Positions 22,562 through 33,305 are shown, numbered from the stretch's first letter. The stretch is 64,000 nucleotides of DNA from an uncultured Pelagibacteraceae bacterium (GCA_902595535.1 CACJQI010000007.1:1-64000), one strand, 5' to 3'. Notes: generated from the sequence alone by a model not told the origin. Numbers and translations are program-made.

Positions 22562-23715
22562 TTAAAGTAGTTTTTTAAGATATTAGAATAAATTAATGTT
22601 AATTTTTTTAAATCTGACAATGATACTGCTTCATCTACTTTGTGCATAGTTTTTCCAACTAAACCAAACTCTAAACAAGGTGCTATTTTTCTAATGAATC
22701 TCGCATCAGAAGTTCCACCAGTTGTAGATAACTTAGGTTTAATCTTTGTTATTTTTTTAATTTCATCTCTAATCATATAAGTAGTGTCATTTGGTTTAGT
22801 CAGAAAAGCTTCTCCTGAGACACTATAATCAATACTAAACTTTGATTTATTTTTTTTACTTATTATTTTTATAATTTTATCAATTTTCTTTTTAATTGAA
22901 TTTGAAGAATGTTTATTATTAAATCTGACATTAAACTTTGCATTAGCTGATCCTGGTATCACATTATCTGCAAAATTATCTATATTGATTTTGGTAATTT
23001 CAAGATTTGTAGGTTGAAAATCTTTTGTACCATTATCAAATTTAATTTCTTTAAGCTCTTTCAGTATTTGAACTAATGCCGTTGAAGGATTATTTGCTCT
23101 ATCAGGGTAAGCAACATGTCCTTGGATACCAATGATTGTTAATTTTCCAGTCATACTTCCCCTACGACCAATTTTAATCATTTCACCTAATTTATTTGGG
23201 TTAGTTGGCTCTCCAACTAAACAAAAATTTATCTTTTCTTTTTTCTTTCTTAAATATTCGACTACTTTTTTTGTACCATTTATTGCAACACCTTCTTCGT
23301 CACCAGTAATTAAAAGACTAATAGAGCCATTAAATTGTCTTCCTTTTGAGATGAAATTGCTTACCGCTGAAACAAAAGCAGCAACAGAACTTTTCATATC
23401 ATTCGCGCCTCTTCCGATTAAAAAACCTTTTTTTATAGAGGGCTTAAAAGGATTTACGGTCCAATCTTTTAAATTACCTGCTGGAACAACATCAAGATGA
23501 CCAGCATAGCAAAAATTAGGGCCTTTATTTCCCAGTCTTGCGTAGAGATTTTTTACAGGTTTACTGTTTTTTTCTTTAAATTCTAAAATTTTTGTTTTGA
23601 ACCCAAGAGCTTTAAGTTTTTTCTCTAAAAATTTCATTATTCCAGCGTCAATAGGTGTTACAGTTGGAAATTTAATTAGTTCTTTAGCTAATTGAAGTTC
23701 GTTAATAGTGGCCAT
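22558..23715 (-). CDS. dapE: Succinyl-diaminopimelate desuccinylase
   Basis: YAGHLDVVPAG, GRGANDMKSSVAAFV, TGDEEG, STTGGTSDARFI. Confidence 0.95.
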   Translation of the reverse strand: MATINELQLAKELIKFPTVTPIDAGIMKFLEKKLKALGFKTKILEFKEKNSKPVKNLYARLGNKGPNFCYAGHLDVVPAGNLKDWTVNPFKPSIKKGFLIGRGANDMKSSVAAFVSAVSNFISKGRQFNGSISLLITGDEEGVAINGTKKVVEYLRKKKEKINFCLVGEPTNPNKLGEMIKIGRRGSMTGKLTIIGIQGHVAYPDRANNPSTALVQILKELKEIKFDNGTKDFQPTNLEITKINIDNFADNVIPGSANAKFNVRFNNKHSSNSIKKKIDKIIKIISKKNKSKFSIDYSVSGEAFLTKPNDTTYMIRDEIKKITKIKPKLSTTGGTSDARFIRKIAPCLEFGLVGKTMHKVDEAVSLSDLKKLTLIYSNILKNYFK

Positions 23716-23722
23716 TATAAAT

Positions 23723-24553
23723 CTATTCTCTTAATAGATCATTAACAGAAGTTTTAGATCTAGTTTTTTCATCAACTTGTTTGATTATTACCGCACAATA
23801 TAACGATGGTGCGGAAGAATTATTTTTATCAGGCAATGAACCAGGCACAACTACAGAATATGGTGGAATTTTTCCATAAGTAACTTCCCCTGTATTTCTA
23901 TTAACTATTTTAGTTGATTGCCCTATATACATTCCCATACTCAAAACAGATCCTTCTCCAACAATGACACCCTCAACAACCTCTGACATTGCTCCAATAA
24001 AACAATTATCTTCAATTATAGTTGGCAATGCTTGAGCGGGTTCCAAGACACCCCCAATTCCTGATCCAGCAGAGATATGACAATTTTTTCCTATTTGGCA
24101 ACAACTACCAGCACGACTAAAAGTATCCATCATAGTACCTTTATCTATATAAGCTCCAATATTTACATAGCATGGCATAAGCACAGCATTTTTTCCTACA
24201 AAAGAACCTTTTCTTACAGGAGAATTAGGTACCATTCTAAAACCTGCTTTTTCATGATCCTCTTTTGTCCATCCAGCTGTTTTACCTTTTAACAAATGCG
24301 CCTTGTCATACCAACTACTGTATGGTCCATTTAAATTTTCCATTGGATATATTCTAAAGCTTAGCATAATAGCTTTTTTAATATGTTGATGAGTGACCCA
24401 TTCACCATCTATTTTTTCTGCAACCCTAACTTTACCACTATCTAAATCATCAATCATTTGATTGATAGTATCCTTTAAACTTTGGTCAGAATCTTGATTT
24501 ACATTATCTCTATTTTCCCATGCATCATTTATAATTTTTTCTATATCGCTCAT
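23723..24553 (-). CDS. dapD: 2,3,4,5-tetrahydropyridine-2,6-dicarboxylate N-succinyltransferase
   Basis: Left-handed beta-helix hexapeptides, [30 protein letters not shown]; next to dapE. Confidence 0.95.
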   Translation of the reverse strand: MSDIEKIINDAWENRDNVNQDSDQSLKDTINQMIDDLDSGKVRVAEKIDGEWVTHQHIKKAIMLSFRIYPMENLNGPYSSWYDKAHLLKGKTAGWTKEDHEKAGFRMVPNSPVRKGSFVGKNAVLMPCYVNIGAYIDKGTMMDTFSRAGSCCQIGKNCHISAGSGIGGVLEPAQALPTIIEDNCFIGAMSEVVEGVIVGEGSVLSMGMYIGQSTKIVNRNTGEVTYGKIPPYSVVVPGSLPDKNNSSAPSLYCAVIIKQVDEKTRSKTSVNDLLRE

Positions 24554-24575
24554 ATTTTAATTTTAGATAGTTAAT

Positions 24576-25247
24576 TTAATTACTCTTTAATATATTAATT
24601 TCTTGTAAAAAAGAAGGCAAGTCCTTAATCTTATAATCTATGTAAGATTTGTCCGAGTCCTTTTTTGCAAATGCTTCTTCATTCTCTAACCAGCAAGTTT
24701 TCATCCCTAAATTTTTAGCTTGTTCTAAATTATGAGCTATATCTTCAATTAAAATTGATTGATTAGGATTAATATTAAATTTTTTAATTAACTTTTCATA
24801 AGGCTCCAAGTGAGGTTTGGGAGTAAAATTCGCGTCAACTATATCAAAAGCACCATCAAATAAGCCATTAATTCCTAATTGTTTTGTGACATTTTCTACA
24901 TGAGAATGAGAACCATTTGTAAAGATAATTTTTTTTTCTTTAATTTTTATTAGTTCCTCTCGTAACTTTAAATCTTTAGGCAACCAACTAATGTCTATAT
25001 CATGTACAAATTCTAGAAAGTCATGCGGATCTATACCGTCCTGCTTCATTAATCCTGATAATGTTGTGCCATATTCATAAAAATATTTTTTTTGTATTTC
25101 TTTTGCTTTGACTAAATCCACATTCATTTTTTTTGATATAAATGCGCTCATTTTCTTATCTACTTCAGAGAAAACCTGTGTTTGACCGCTATAAAGAGTG
25201 TTATCTAGATCAAATATCCAGTATTTTATGTCTATTAACTCTTTCAT
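24576..25247 (-). CDS. HAD-family hydrolase (pyrimidine 5'-nucleotidase-like)
   Basis: WIFDLDNTLYSG, IIFTNGSHSHV, PKPHLEPYEKL, LIEDIAHNLEQAKNLGMKT. Confidence 0.9.
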   Translation of the reverse strand: MKELIDIKYWIFDLDNTLYSGQTQVFSEVDKKMSAFISKKMNVDLVKAKEIQKKYFYEYGTTLSGLMKQDGIDPHDFLEFVHDIDISWLPKDLKLREELIKIKEKKIIFTNGSHSHVENVTKQLGINGLFDGAFDIVDANFTPKPHLEPYEKLIKKFNINPNQSILIEDIAHNLEQAKNLGMKTCWLENEEAFAKKDSDKSYIDYKIKDLPSFLQEINILKSN

Positions 25248-26110
25248 TGTCTAATTAAAGTTCCTGAACCTTTGTCGGATAATAATTCAAAAAGAATAGA
25301 GTGATTCTTTCGACCGTCAATAATAACAACACCTTTAACACCATTACAAACAACATCTAAACAATTATTAATTTTAGGAATCATTCCTCCAGTAACAACC
25401 TCATCATTTATTAAATCTTTAATTGATTGAGAATTAATTTCAGGGATTAATTTTTTATTACTATCAAGAACACCTTCAACATCACTCATTATTATTAAAC
25501 GTCTAGCTTCAATTTTTTTTGCAATTGATCCAGCAGCTGTATCAGCATTTATATTATAAGCTTGATTATTTTCGTCTAGACCTAAGGGAGCTATAACAGG
25601 AACTTTTTTTTCATCTACAATTTTATCAATAATCGACTTATTTATTTCTGTTGGTGTTCCAACAAATCCTAGCTCAGTATTTTCTTGCACAACTGTCATA
25701 ATATTATTTTTTCTAGAGTTTATAGTTTGACTATTACATTGTTGTTCTTTTAAGGCCTCTATAATTTCAGAGTTAAACTCTATTAACACTTGTTCTACTA
25801 CTTCAATAGTTTCTTTTTCTGTAACTCTCAATCCTTTTATAAAATTACTCTTAATTCCTAATTCATTTAGTTTATTGCTAATTCTTTTTCCACCTCCATG
25901 GACAATAATTGGAATAAATCCAAGCTTATTCAATACGGATATATCTTTAATGAAAATATCAAATAATTTATTATCTACCAAAACACTACCACCACATTTA
26001 ATAACAATGTATTCATCATTATATTTTTCTAAATATTTTTTAACCTCATCAATCGAGGGACCGTCTGATGGAAGTACTTTTTTTAATTCTTCTTCTTTGA
26101 TTTCCAACAT
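25244..26110 (-). CDS. argB: Acetylglutamate kinase
   Basis: VIKCGGSVL, IIVHGGGKRIS, MSDVEGVLD, VTGGMIPKINNCLDVV. Confidence 0.96.
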   Translation of the reverse strand: MLEIKEEELKKVLPSDGPSIDEVKKYLEKYNDEYIVIKCGGSVLVDNKLFDIFIKDISVLNKLGFIPIIVHGGGKRISNKLNELGIKSNFIKGLRVTEKETIEVVEQVLIEFNSEIIEALKEQQCNSQTINSRKNNIMTVVQENTELGFVGTPTEINKSIIDKIVDEKKVPVIAPLGLDENNQAYNINADTAAGSIAKKIEARRLIIMSDVEGVLDSNKKLIPEINSQSIKDLINDEVVTGGMIPKINNCLDVVCNGVKGVVIIDGRKNHSILFELLSDKGSGTLIRQ

Positions 26111-27786
26111 TAAGTTGTTGTTTTGACTGTAGTTCGTTTCATTATGAAAACTTGTTGAGCCATAGTTAAAATATTATTAACCGTCCAATAAATTACTAAT
26201 CCAGCAGGGAAAGGTGCTAAAATTATCGTTAAGAATAAAGGAAAGAACATAAATATTTTTGCTTGCATCGGATCTGTCGGAGCTGGATTTAATTTTTGCT
26301 GAATAAACATAGAAACACCCATTGCAATTGGCCACGCTCCAATCATTAAAAAAGATGGAACGTCATAAGGCAGCAGACCAAACAAGTTAAATAATGATGT
26401 TGGATCTCTTTCAGACAAATCTTGTATCCAGCCGAAAAAAGGCATTTGTCTCATTTCAATTGTTACAAATAAAACTTTATATAAAGCAAAAAACACTGGT
26501 ATCTGCACTAATATAGGCAAACACCCTGACATTGGATTTACTTTTTCCTTTTTATAAAGTGCCATCATTTCTTGCTGGAGCTTCATTTTATCTTCTTTGT
26601 GCAAATCTTTTAGTCTCACCATCTCTGGTTGAAGTGCTTTCATTTTAGCCATGCTTCTAAATGAGAAATTAGCAAGAGGAAAGAATGCCAGTCTTATACA
26701 AATTGTTATTGCAATAATTGCCAGACCATAATTTCCTAGTAATTTAAAGAAATAGTCGATACCGTAAAAGAGAGGTTTTGTGATAAAATATAAAAAACCC
26801 CAATCAATTGCTAAATCAAATTTATCTATATTTAATGACTCCGCATATCCATCAATAACGTCTACCCTTTTAGCAGCTACTATTACTTGAAATTCATCTT
26901 CTATACTTGAGTTTCCTTTTAGCTCCAAAGGCTCTTTGCCTACAAAATTAGCGAGAAATTTATCTTTATAGTCAAAAGTTGTTATAAATTCTTTACCACT
27001 TGGTGGAATTAACGATGTTATCCAAAATTTGTCCGAAATTCCAAGCCATCCTTTTTTTGAGATTCTAGAAAACTTTTCCTCTTGAATATCGTCGTAATCT
27101 TCCTCAATTAATTCTTCATCTAAAGTTGCAATAAGACCTTCATGGAGGATATAGAAATTAGAAATCTCGGGTATCTCTTTTCTGATAATTTGACCGTAAG
27201 GATGGAAATCAAATTCTTTATTTGTTGAATTAATTACTTTTTGTTTAATGGTGAATAAAAACTTATCATCTAAAGATATCTCTTTTTCAAAAGTAATTCC
27301 TTGATCATTCGTCCATATTAATTTTACAGAAGATTGATCGGTGAGTGTATCATTTCCTGATATAGACCATACTGAATTTGAATTTGGAATATCAATATTT
27401 TTATCATTAGTTAGAAATCCACTTTCTATTAAGTATCCATCTTTAGTACTTCTAGGTGATAATAATTTAACTTTTTCATCACTTTCTAAAGTTATATTAT
27501 ATTCTTTAAAGGTTAAGTCATCAATTGCTGCGCCCTTAAGAGATATAGAACCAATTATACTCTGATTTTCAAATTTAATTCTTTTACTTTGGCTTAAAGC
27601 TTCTTCTCTTGAAACTTCAGTTATAGTCTCTTTTTGATCCAAACTAGGAGCATCAGTAGTTTGTTCAGTTTTATTTTTTTCCGCAAGTTGTTCTTTAGTA
27701 ATTGGAGGCGGAGCAAAGTAAAGCGAATAAAGAATGATTACAGCTGCTGATAAAGAAATTGCCGCAATAACATTCCGTGTATCCAT
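26110..27786 (-). CDS. yidC: Membrane protein insertase YidC
   Basis: C-terminal Oxa1/YidC region (NYGLAIIAITICIRLAFFPLANFSFRSMAKMKALQPEM), YidC periplasmic domain, yidD-rnpA-rpmH context. Confidence 0.97.
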   Translation of the reverse strand: MDTRNVIAAISLSAAVIILYSLYFAPPPITKEQLAEKNKTEQTTDAPSLDQKETITEVSREEALSQSKRIKFENQSIIGSISLKGAAIDDLTFKEYNITLESDEKVKLLSPRSTKDGYLIESGFLTNDKNIDIPNSNSVWSISGNDTLTDQSSVKLIWTNDQGITFEKEISLDDKFLFTIKQKVINSTNKEFDFHPYGQIIRKEIPEISNFYILHEGLIATLDEELIEEDYDDIQEEKFSRISKKGWLGISDKFWITSLIPPSGKEFITTFDYKDKFLANFVGKEPLELKGNSSIEDEFQVIVAAKRVDVIDGYAESLNIDKFDLAIDWGFLYFITKPLFYGIDYFFKLLGNYGLAIIAITICIRLAFFPLANFSFRSMAKMKALQPEMVRLKDLHKEDKMKLQQEMMALYKKEKVNPMSGCLPILVQIPVFFALYKVLFVTIEMRQMPFFGWIQDLSERDPTSLFNLFGLLPYDVPSFLMIGAWPIAMGVSMFIQQKLNPAPTDPMQAKIFMFFPLFLTIILAPFPAGLVIYWTVNNILTMAQQVFIMKRTTVKTTT

Positions 27787-27792
27787 TATTTT

Positions 27793-28038
27793 TTAACCTT
27801 TATATTTTTTTTTTACAGGATCAAAACCATCACCACCGCCTAAAAATTTTATTGGGTGACATGATAAAATTCTTTTTAAACTTAAAAAAGTTCCCTTAGC
27901 TAATCCAAATTCTTTCAAAGCTTCAATACTGTATTCTGAGCATGTAGGCAAATATCTGCATGAATGACCAAATAAAGGACTAATCAAAAATTTATATCCT
28001 TTTATAACTTTAATTAAAATATTGGTGAAAATGTTCAT
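27793..28038 (-). CDS. yidD: Membrane protein insertion efficiency factor YidD
   Basis: ISPLFGHSCRYLPTCSEYSIEALKEFG, RILSCHPIKFLGGGDGFDPV. Confidence 0.95.
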   Translation of the reverse strand: MNIFTNILIKVIKGYKFLISPLFGHSCRYLPTCSEYSIEALKEFGLAKGTFLSLKRILSCHPIKFLGGGDGFDPVKKKYKG

Positions 28039-28379
28039 TATTTAATCTTTTCTAAATCCTGAAATATGGTTTCTTTTATATTTTTGTACTCATTGTTTAA
28101 CATAGTTGACTTAGCAATAACAAGATATGAATAGTTAAATTTAACTGATATTTTTTTAACAGCATCATTAACCATATTTCTTAATCTTCTTTTAATTTTA
28201 TTTCTTATTACAGCATTGCCTATTTTTTTCTTAGTCACAAAACTTATATTAAGTTTTTTATTATCTTTATTTTTTAAACTCCCAAAAAAAATTGTAACAA
28301 ATTTATTAGAAATTTTTTTTTGCTTAAGTAGATTTTTGAATTCTTCGTTTTTTGAAAGAGCAAGTATTTTGCTTTTCAT
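28038..28379 (-). CDS. rnpA: Ribonuclease P protein component
   Basis: KKIGNAVIRNKIKRRLRNMV signature; between yidD and rpmH. Confidence 0.92.
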   Translation of the reverse strand: MKSKILALSKNEEFKNLLKQKKISNKFVTIFFGSLKNKDNKKLNISFVTKKKIGNAVIRNKIKRRLRNMVNDAVKKISVKFNYSYLVIAKSTMLNNEYKNIKETIFQDLEKIK

Positions 28380-28383
28380 TTAT

Positions 28384-28524
28384 TTAAACTGATACAGTTA
28401 ACGATTTTCTTCCTCTTGCTCTTCTTCTAGCTAAAAGTTTTTGTCCACCTTTAGTTTTCATTTTAGACCTAAAACCATGTTTTCGGGCTCTTTTAACGTT
28501 AGATGGTTGATATGTTCGTTTCAT
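28384..28524 (-). CDS. rpmH: 50S ribosomal protein L34
   Basis: Manual translation [46 protein letters not shown]; absent from the ORF track because of its length. Confidence 0.97.
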   Translation of the reverse strand: MKRTYQPSNVKRARKHGFRSKMKTKGGQKLLARRRARGRKSLTVSV

Positions 28525-28615
28525 AAATATGGTTAATTTTTATTAAATTTCGCCCTTTATAGTAATTAAATATATAAATAGCAAACATAAGATTTTATAA
28601 ATTGTATTAGATTTG

Positions 28616-29338
28616 ATGGAAAAAACAAAAAAAATTAAAACAATTATAGGACTATCCTATCTAATTTTAGTTTGTTTATTTTTATACTTTTTCTTTTCAA
28701 AATTTAGCCTTCAAGATTTCACATCATATGACTTCATCAAACAAAACAGATCTTATTTCTTTGAACTTAAAAACTCTAATTTGTTTTTAATATCAATAAT
28801 CTTTTTATTATTAACAATATTATGGGTATTTCCATTTTTAGGCTTTGGATCTCCAGTAGCCTTGTTTGGTGGATTTATTTTTGGAAAATGGATTGGAACT
28901 CTAATTGTTGTTTTGGGATTAAGTATTGGCGCAACTTTTTTGTATATATTTGGAAATTATTTTTTAAAAAATATTATTAGAGAAAAATTTTTAAAAAAAT
29001 ACCAAAGCCTTAAAATAAAATTTAAAAAATCTGAATTTATTTATTTATTGATATATAGATTTATTGGAGGAGTACCTTGGCAATTAAGCTGTCTATTGCC
29101 GACACTTTTTAATGTGAATGTAAAAAATTTTTTCTTTGCAACGATCATAGGAATTATACCTCAAACTTTTTTAGCTGTTTCTATTGGTAGCGGGATAGAA
29201 AAAATAATTGATCAAAATTCAAAGACTCCTAAAATTTCAGATGTAATTTTTTCTCACGATATATATATTCCAATCTTAGCTTTCTTTGGATTAATTTTAG
29301 TTGCAACTTTTTTGAGAAAAATTTTTTATAAAAACTAA
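28616..29338 (+). CDS. TVP38/TMEM64 family membrane protein
   Basis: Multi-TM; FGSPVALFGGFIFGKWIGTLIVVLGLSIGATFLYIFGNYF, YRFIGGVPWQLSCLLPTLFNV; ATG at 28616 preferred over TTG at 28613. Confidence 0.85.
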   Translation: MEKTKKIKTIIGLSYLILVCLFLYFFFSKFSLQDFTSYDFIKQNRSYFFELKNSNLFLISIIFLLLTILWVFPFLGFGSPVALFGGFIFGKWIGTLIVVLGLSIGATFLYIFGNYFLKNIIREKFLKKYQSLKIKFKKSEFIYLLIYRFIGGVPWQLSCLLPTLFNVNVKNFFFATIIGIIPQTFLAVSIGSGIEKIIDQNSKTPKISDVIFSHDIYIPILAFFGLILVATFLRKIFYKN

Positions 29339-29342
29339 TTAT

Positions 29343-29460
29343 GGTGCTCCCACCCTGTACTGACCAGGGAATTAGTCATTACCAATGACTTGATATACCA
29401 TTTATCTATAGGAGCTAATAAACAATTTATATTTTATTGATAATAAAGCATTTTTTTCAA
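29343..29460 (+). ncRNA. candidate structured RNA (unidentified): cloverleaf-like fold plus U-tract hairpin
   Basis: GCTCC(29346-50)/GGAGC(29411-15) encloses CCCTG/CAGGG, AGTCATT/AATGACT and GATA/TATC hairpins; followed by TTTATT-GAT-AATAAA and a T-run. Confidence 0.45.
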
Positions 29461-29514
29461 AATATTGCCTTAATTTTTTAGGTAATATGATTTATATCTA
29501 CGTGAGGAAATTTT

Positions 29515-29715
29515 ATGGGAATTCATTACGATTATAAATCTACTAAAGGTAATAAGCTTATGGAGAAACAAGCTAAAAGAGAAAAGAAGCTTGCAGAAAA
29601 AAAAGCTAAACGTTTAGCAAAGGAAGGCCCAAAGGAAGTAGAGGCTAAACCCAAAACATTAGACACTTCTAAGCCAATAACTTTAGACTTCCTCACAAAT
29701 CCAGATAAAGAATGA
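29515..29715 (+). CDS. small Lys-rich conserved hypothetical protein
   Basis: 66 aa; GTGAGGAAATTTTATG Shine-Dalgarno; Lys/Ala-rich helix. Confidence 0.65.
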   Translation: MGIHYDYKSTKGNKLMEKQAKREKKLAEKKAKRLAKEGPKEVEAKPKTLDTSKPITLDFLTNPDKE

Positions 29716-29813
29716 ATTCAAAAGATAAAAATGAGCGTTTAAGCTTAGCGTTAAGAAAGAATTTAAAAAAAAGAAAACTTTTTCAAAAAAAAACAAAAAA
29801 GAAAAATAAATAA
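29712..29813 (+). CDS. 33-aa basic small protein (unannotated)
   Basis: [33 protein letters not shown]; start overlaps the preceding stop (ATGA), stop overlaps the dcd start (TAATG). Confidence 0.6.
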   Translation: MNSKDKNERLSLALRKNLKKRKLFQKKTKKKNK

Positions 29814-30367
29814 TGTCAGTTCTTTCAGATAAGTGGATAAGAAAAATGTCTAAAGAAGAAGACATGATTAGTCCGTTTGAAGAAAAACAAGTTAGGGGAA
29901 ATAGTATTTCTTATGGTTTATCTTCTTTCGGTTATGATGCTAGAGTATCTGAAGAATTTAAGATATTTACAAATGTGAATTCTGAAATAGTTGATCCTAA
30001 AAATTTTAAACCAACAAATTTTGTAACTAAAAATGTTTCAGAGTGTATTATTCCACCTAATTCTTTTGTATTAGCCAGAACAGTCGAAAAGTTCAAAATA
30101 CCAGATGATGTCCTAGTTATTTGTCTTGGTAAATCTACCTATGCACGATGCGGAATTATAGTAAACGTAACACCTTTAGAGCCTGGATGGGAAGGGTATG
30201 TAACACTTGAGTTTTCAAACACCACACCACTGCCTGCTAAAATCTATGCAAATGAAGGTGTAGCACAATTCATTTTTTTAAAAGGAAATGAAAAACCAGA
30301 AGTGACTTATGCAGATAGAAACGGAAAATATATGGGTCAAACTGGAGTAACTTTACCTAAAGTTTAA
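29813..30367 (+). CDS. dcd: dCTP deaminase
   Basis: [66 protein letters not shown]. Confidence 0.96.
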   Translation: MSVLSDKWIRKMSKEEDMISPFEEKQVRGNSISYGLSSFGYDARVSEEFKIFTNVNSEIVDPKNFKPTNFVTKNVSECIIPPNSFVLARTVEKFKIPDDVLVICLGKSTYARCGIIVNVTPLEPGWEGYVTLEFSNTTPLPAKIYANEGVAQFIFLKGNEKPEVTYADRNGKYMGQTGVTLPKV

Positions 30368-30369
30368 CC

Positions 30370-31623
30370 ATGCAAAAACTAGAAGTCCTAGGAGCAAATA
30401 AGCTCAAAGGACAAATAAATATATCTGGTTCAAAGAACGCTTCTTTACCAATTTTAGCGGCAACCTTGTTATCTAGTAAAAAAATTTATTTAAATAATTT
30501 ACCAAAGGTAAAAGATATTGAGACAATGATTAATTTATTACAATCATTAGGATCAAAAGTAAAATTTGATAATAAAAAATTAATTATTGATAATTCTAAA
30601 CAACAAAAAAAAATTGCGTCCTATAATTTAATGAAAACTATGCGTGCAGGTATTTTGGTTCTTGGCCCACTACTTGCAAAGTTTGGTAGTGCAAAAGTTT
30701 CACTACCAGGAGGATGTGCAATTGGTACAAGGCCAGTAGACATTCATTTAAAAGCTTTATCAAAACTTGGTGTAAAATATAAAATTATTGAAGGTTATGT
30801 ACATGCAACTGTACCTAAAGGTTTAAAAGGATCTAAAATTCGATTTCCAAAAATTTCAGTTGGAGCTACCGAAAATTTAATTATTGCTGCAAGTTTAGCA
30901 AAAGGCACTACTATTTTAAGTAATTGTGCAATAGAGCCTGAGATAAAAGATTTAGTTAATTTTTTAAATAAAACTGGATGTAAAATTAAATGGATTTCAA
31001 AACGCTCAATTAAAATTGAAGGTGTAAGCAAAATTAATGAAACAAACTATAAAATTATGTTCGATAGAATTGAGGCTGGCACTTATTTAGTTGCAGCAGC
31101 TGTTACAGAAGGAAATTTAATAATTAAAAATGTCATACCAAGTATTATTCAAACTGAAATTGATACCCTTAAAAAGATAGGTGCAAAAATTAGTGTAAAA
31201 AAAGGTGATATTCATATTATTGGAAATAAAAAGATCAATAACATAGATATTAAAACAGCGCCTTACCCAGGTTTTCCAACAGATCTGCAGGCGCAGATCA
31301 TGGTATTATTATGTAAAGCAAATAAAAAATCTTTAATAAAAGAAGATATTTTTGAAAATAGATTTATGCACGTTGCAGAGTTAAATCGAATGGGTGCCAA
31401 TATCTCAACTAATGGCAATAAAGCTGTAGTTGAGGGAAATATAAGTTTTGCACCAGCAGAATTGATGGCAACTGACTTAAGAGCTTCAGTTTCATTAATT
31501 CTTGCTGCATTAACTGCAAAAGGTAAATCCGTTATAAATAGAATATATCACCTAGATCGTGGATATGAGAGTTTAGAGAAGAAATTAAAAAAAGTTGGTG
31601 CAAAAATTAGAAGAGTTAATTAA
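30370..31623 (+). CDS. murA: UDP-N-acetylglucosamine 1-carboxyvinyltransferase
   Basis: ISGSKNASLPILAATLL, LPGGCAIGTRPVDIHL (catalytic Cys), APYPGFPTDLQAQ. Confidence 0.97.
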   Translation: MQKLEVLGANKLKGQINISGSKNASLPILAATLLSSKKIYLNNLPKVKDIETMINLLQSLGSKVKFDNKKLIIDNSKQQKKIASYNLMKTMRAGILVLGPLLAKFGSAKVSLPGGCAIGTRPVDIHLKALSKLGVKYKIIEGYVHATVPKGLKGSKIRFPKISVGATENLIIAASLAKGTTILSNCAIEPEIKDLVNFLNKTGCKIKWISKRSIKIEGVSKINETNYKIMFDRIEAGTYLVAAAVTEGNLIIKNVIPSIIQTEIDTLKKIGAKISVKKGDIHIIGNKKINNIDIKTAPYPGFPTDLQAQIMVLLCKANKKSLIKEDIFENRFMHVAELNRMGANISTNGNKAVVEGNISFAPAELMATDLRASVSLILAALTAKGKSVINRIYHLDRGYESLEKKLKKVGAKIRRVN

Positions 31624-32036
31624 TGGATAAAAAATATCTAGCTCAAATAATTGCTACAGATAATGAGGGTTTACAAATGATTTCTGCATGTACTGCTGGT
31701 GCAAAAGTTAAAGTGGCAGATATTAAATATCTTGCTTCAAATAAAGTTTTTTTATTATCTCTTGAACGAACCAAAATTGAAACAGATCAAGCAGATAAAA
31801 AAATTAACAGTATTTGTAGGTTTGATTTTGTTGATAAAGTAAAGTCAAAAAATATTGATCAAAAAAATGAAGAATTAGTTTTAGACTTAATAGCTATAGA
31901 TTATTTAAAAAATAAAGATGATTATGAAATTAACTTAATTTTTGATAAAAATGCTCACATTGCTTTGACTACAGAAACAATTGAGGTAAATCTAGAGGAT
32001 CAAAACGAAATTAACAGTAATGAAAATATTAAATAG
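31623..32036 (+). CDS. DUF2948-like protein
   Basis: 137 aa between murA and hisD, an alphaproteobacterial DUF2948 context; RFDFVDKVK. Confidence 0.65.
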   Translation: MDKKYLAQIIATDNEGLQMISACTAGAKVKVADIKYLASNKVFLLSLERTKIETDQADKKINSICRFDFVDKVKSKNIDQKNEELVLDLIAIDYLKNKDDYEINLIFDKNAHIALTTETIEVNLEDQNEINSNENIK

Positions 32037-33303
32037 TAATAGTAAAAATTTTGATAAAGTTTTGGACGCTTTGCTTTTGCAAAGAAAAAATAAAGTCCAA
32101 TCCAATTCAGTTTCAGTTGTAGGTATTATAAAAGATGTTAAAAAAAATGGCGATAAAGCTCTTTTAAAATATGAAAAAAGATTTAATAAAAATAATATAA
32201 TTGTACCAAGCGCTAATCAAATTTCTAAATTAATAAAGTCTTTAGATAAAAAAGTTAAAAATGCAATTGATCTTGCGTATACTAGAATTCATAAATTTCA
32301 CTCTCTTCAAAAATTTAAGAATATTTCATACACAGATAGACTAAAAAATAAATTGGAGTACAAATATGTTCCAATAGAATCAGTTGCAATATATGTACCT
32401 GGATCAACTGCTTCATACCCTTCAAGTGTTTTAATGAACGCTATTCCAGCAATTGTTGCTGGCGTTAAAAGGGTAATAATGATCAATCCTGGATATAAAG
32501 GAAAGCAAAATCCAGCAGTATTATACGCAGCGCGTAAATGTAAAATTAAAGAGATTTATTCAATAGGAGGACCATCAGCAATTGCTGCCGCAGCTTATGG
32601 AACTAAAAGAATAAAAAAAGTTAATAAAATTGTAGGTCCTGGTAATGCATTTGTTGCAGCTGCTAAAAAAGAAGTTTTTGGCGATGTTGGAATTGAGGGA
32701 ATGACTGCAGGACCATCTGAGGTTACGATAATTTGTGATAAATTTTCAAATCCAGAATGGGTTGCAAGTGATCTAATAGGTCAAGCAGAGCATGATAATC
32801 TTTCTCAATGTATTTTAATTTCTAAAGATAAAAATATTGTAGAAAAAGTTAAAATTGAAATATTTAAACAGTTAAAAGAAATTCCAAGACAATCTGTTGC
32901 CAAAAAAAGTTTAATTAGTAATGGAATATTAATGAATATTAGCTCTGATAAAAAAATTATTGATGTAGTAAATAAAATTGCGCCCGAACACTTGGAACTG
33001 AATGTTAAAAATTATAAATCATTTATTCCGAAAATCAAAAATTCAGGTTCTATTTGTTGTGGAAAATATGCAGTTATGGCAATGACAGATTATAATGTAG
33101 GATCAAATCATATACTTCCAACAAACGGTTCTGCAAAATACTCAAGTGGAGTAAGTGTAAACGAATTTTATAAACGGATTTCCTACATAAACTTATCTAA
33201 AAAGGGTATTGAAAGTCTTGGGCCATCCGTTATAACACTTGCAAATTACGAAGGCTTAGCAGGACATGCTGAATCTGTAAAAAAAAGAATTAGGAGAAAA
33301 TAA
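32020..33303 (+). CDS. hisD: Histidinol dehydrogenase
   Basis: [69 protein letters not shown]. Confidence 0.97.
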   Translation: MKILNSNSKNFDKVLDALLLQRKNKVQSNSVSVVGIIKDVKKNGDKALLKYEKRFNKNNIIVPSANQISKLIKSLDKKVKNAIDLAYTRIHKFHSLQKFKNISYTDRLKNKLEYKYVPIESVAIYVPGSTASYPSSVLMNAIPAIVAGVKRVIMINPGYKGKQNPAVLYAARKCKIKEIYSIGGPSAIAAAAYGTKRIKKVNKIVGPGNAFVAAAKKEVFGDVGIEGMTAGPSEVTIICDKFSNPEWVASDLIGQAEHDNLSQCILISKDKNIVEKVKIEIFKQLKEIPRQSVAKKSLISNGILMNISSDKKIIDVVNKIAPEHLELNVKNYKSFIPKIKNSGSICCGKYAVMAMTDYNVGSNHILPTNGSAKYSSGVSVNEFYKRISYINLSKKGIESLGPSVITLANYEGLAGHAESVKKRIRRK

Positions 33304-33305
33304 AA

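Noticed and set aside
23132-23500. 122-aa plus-strand ORF antisense to dapE
   Set aside because: Shadow of the conserved dapE coding frame; no independent support.
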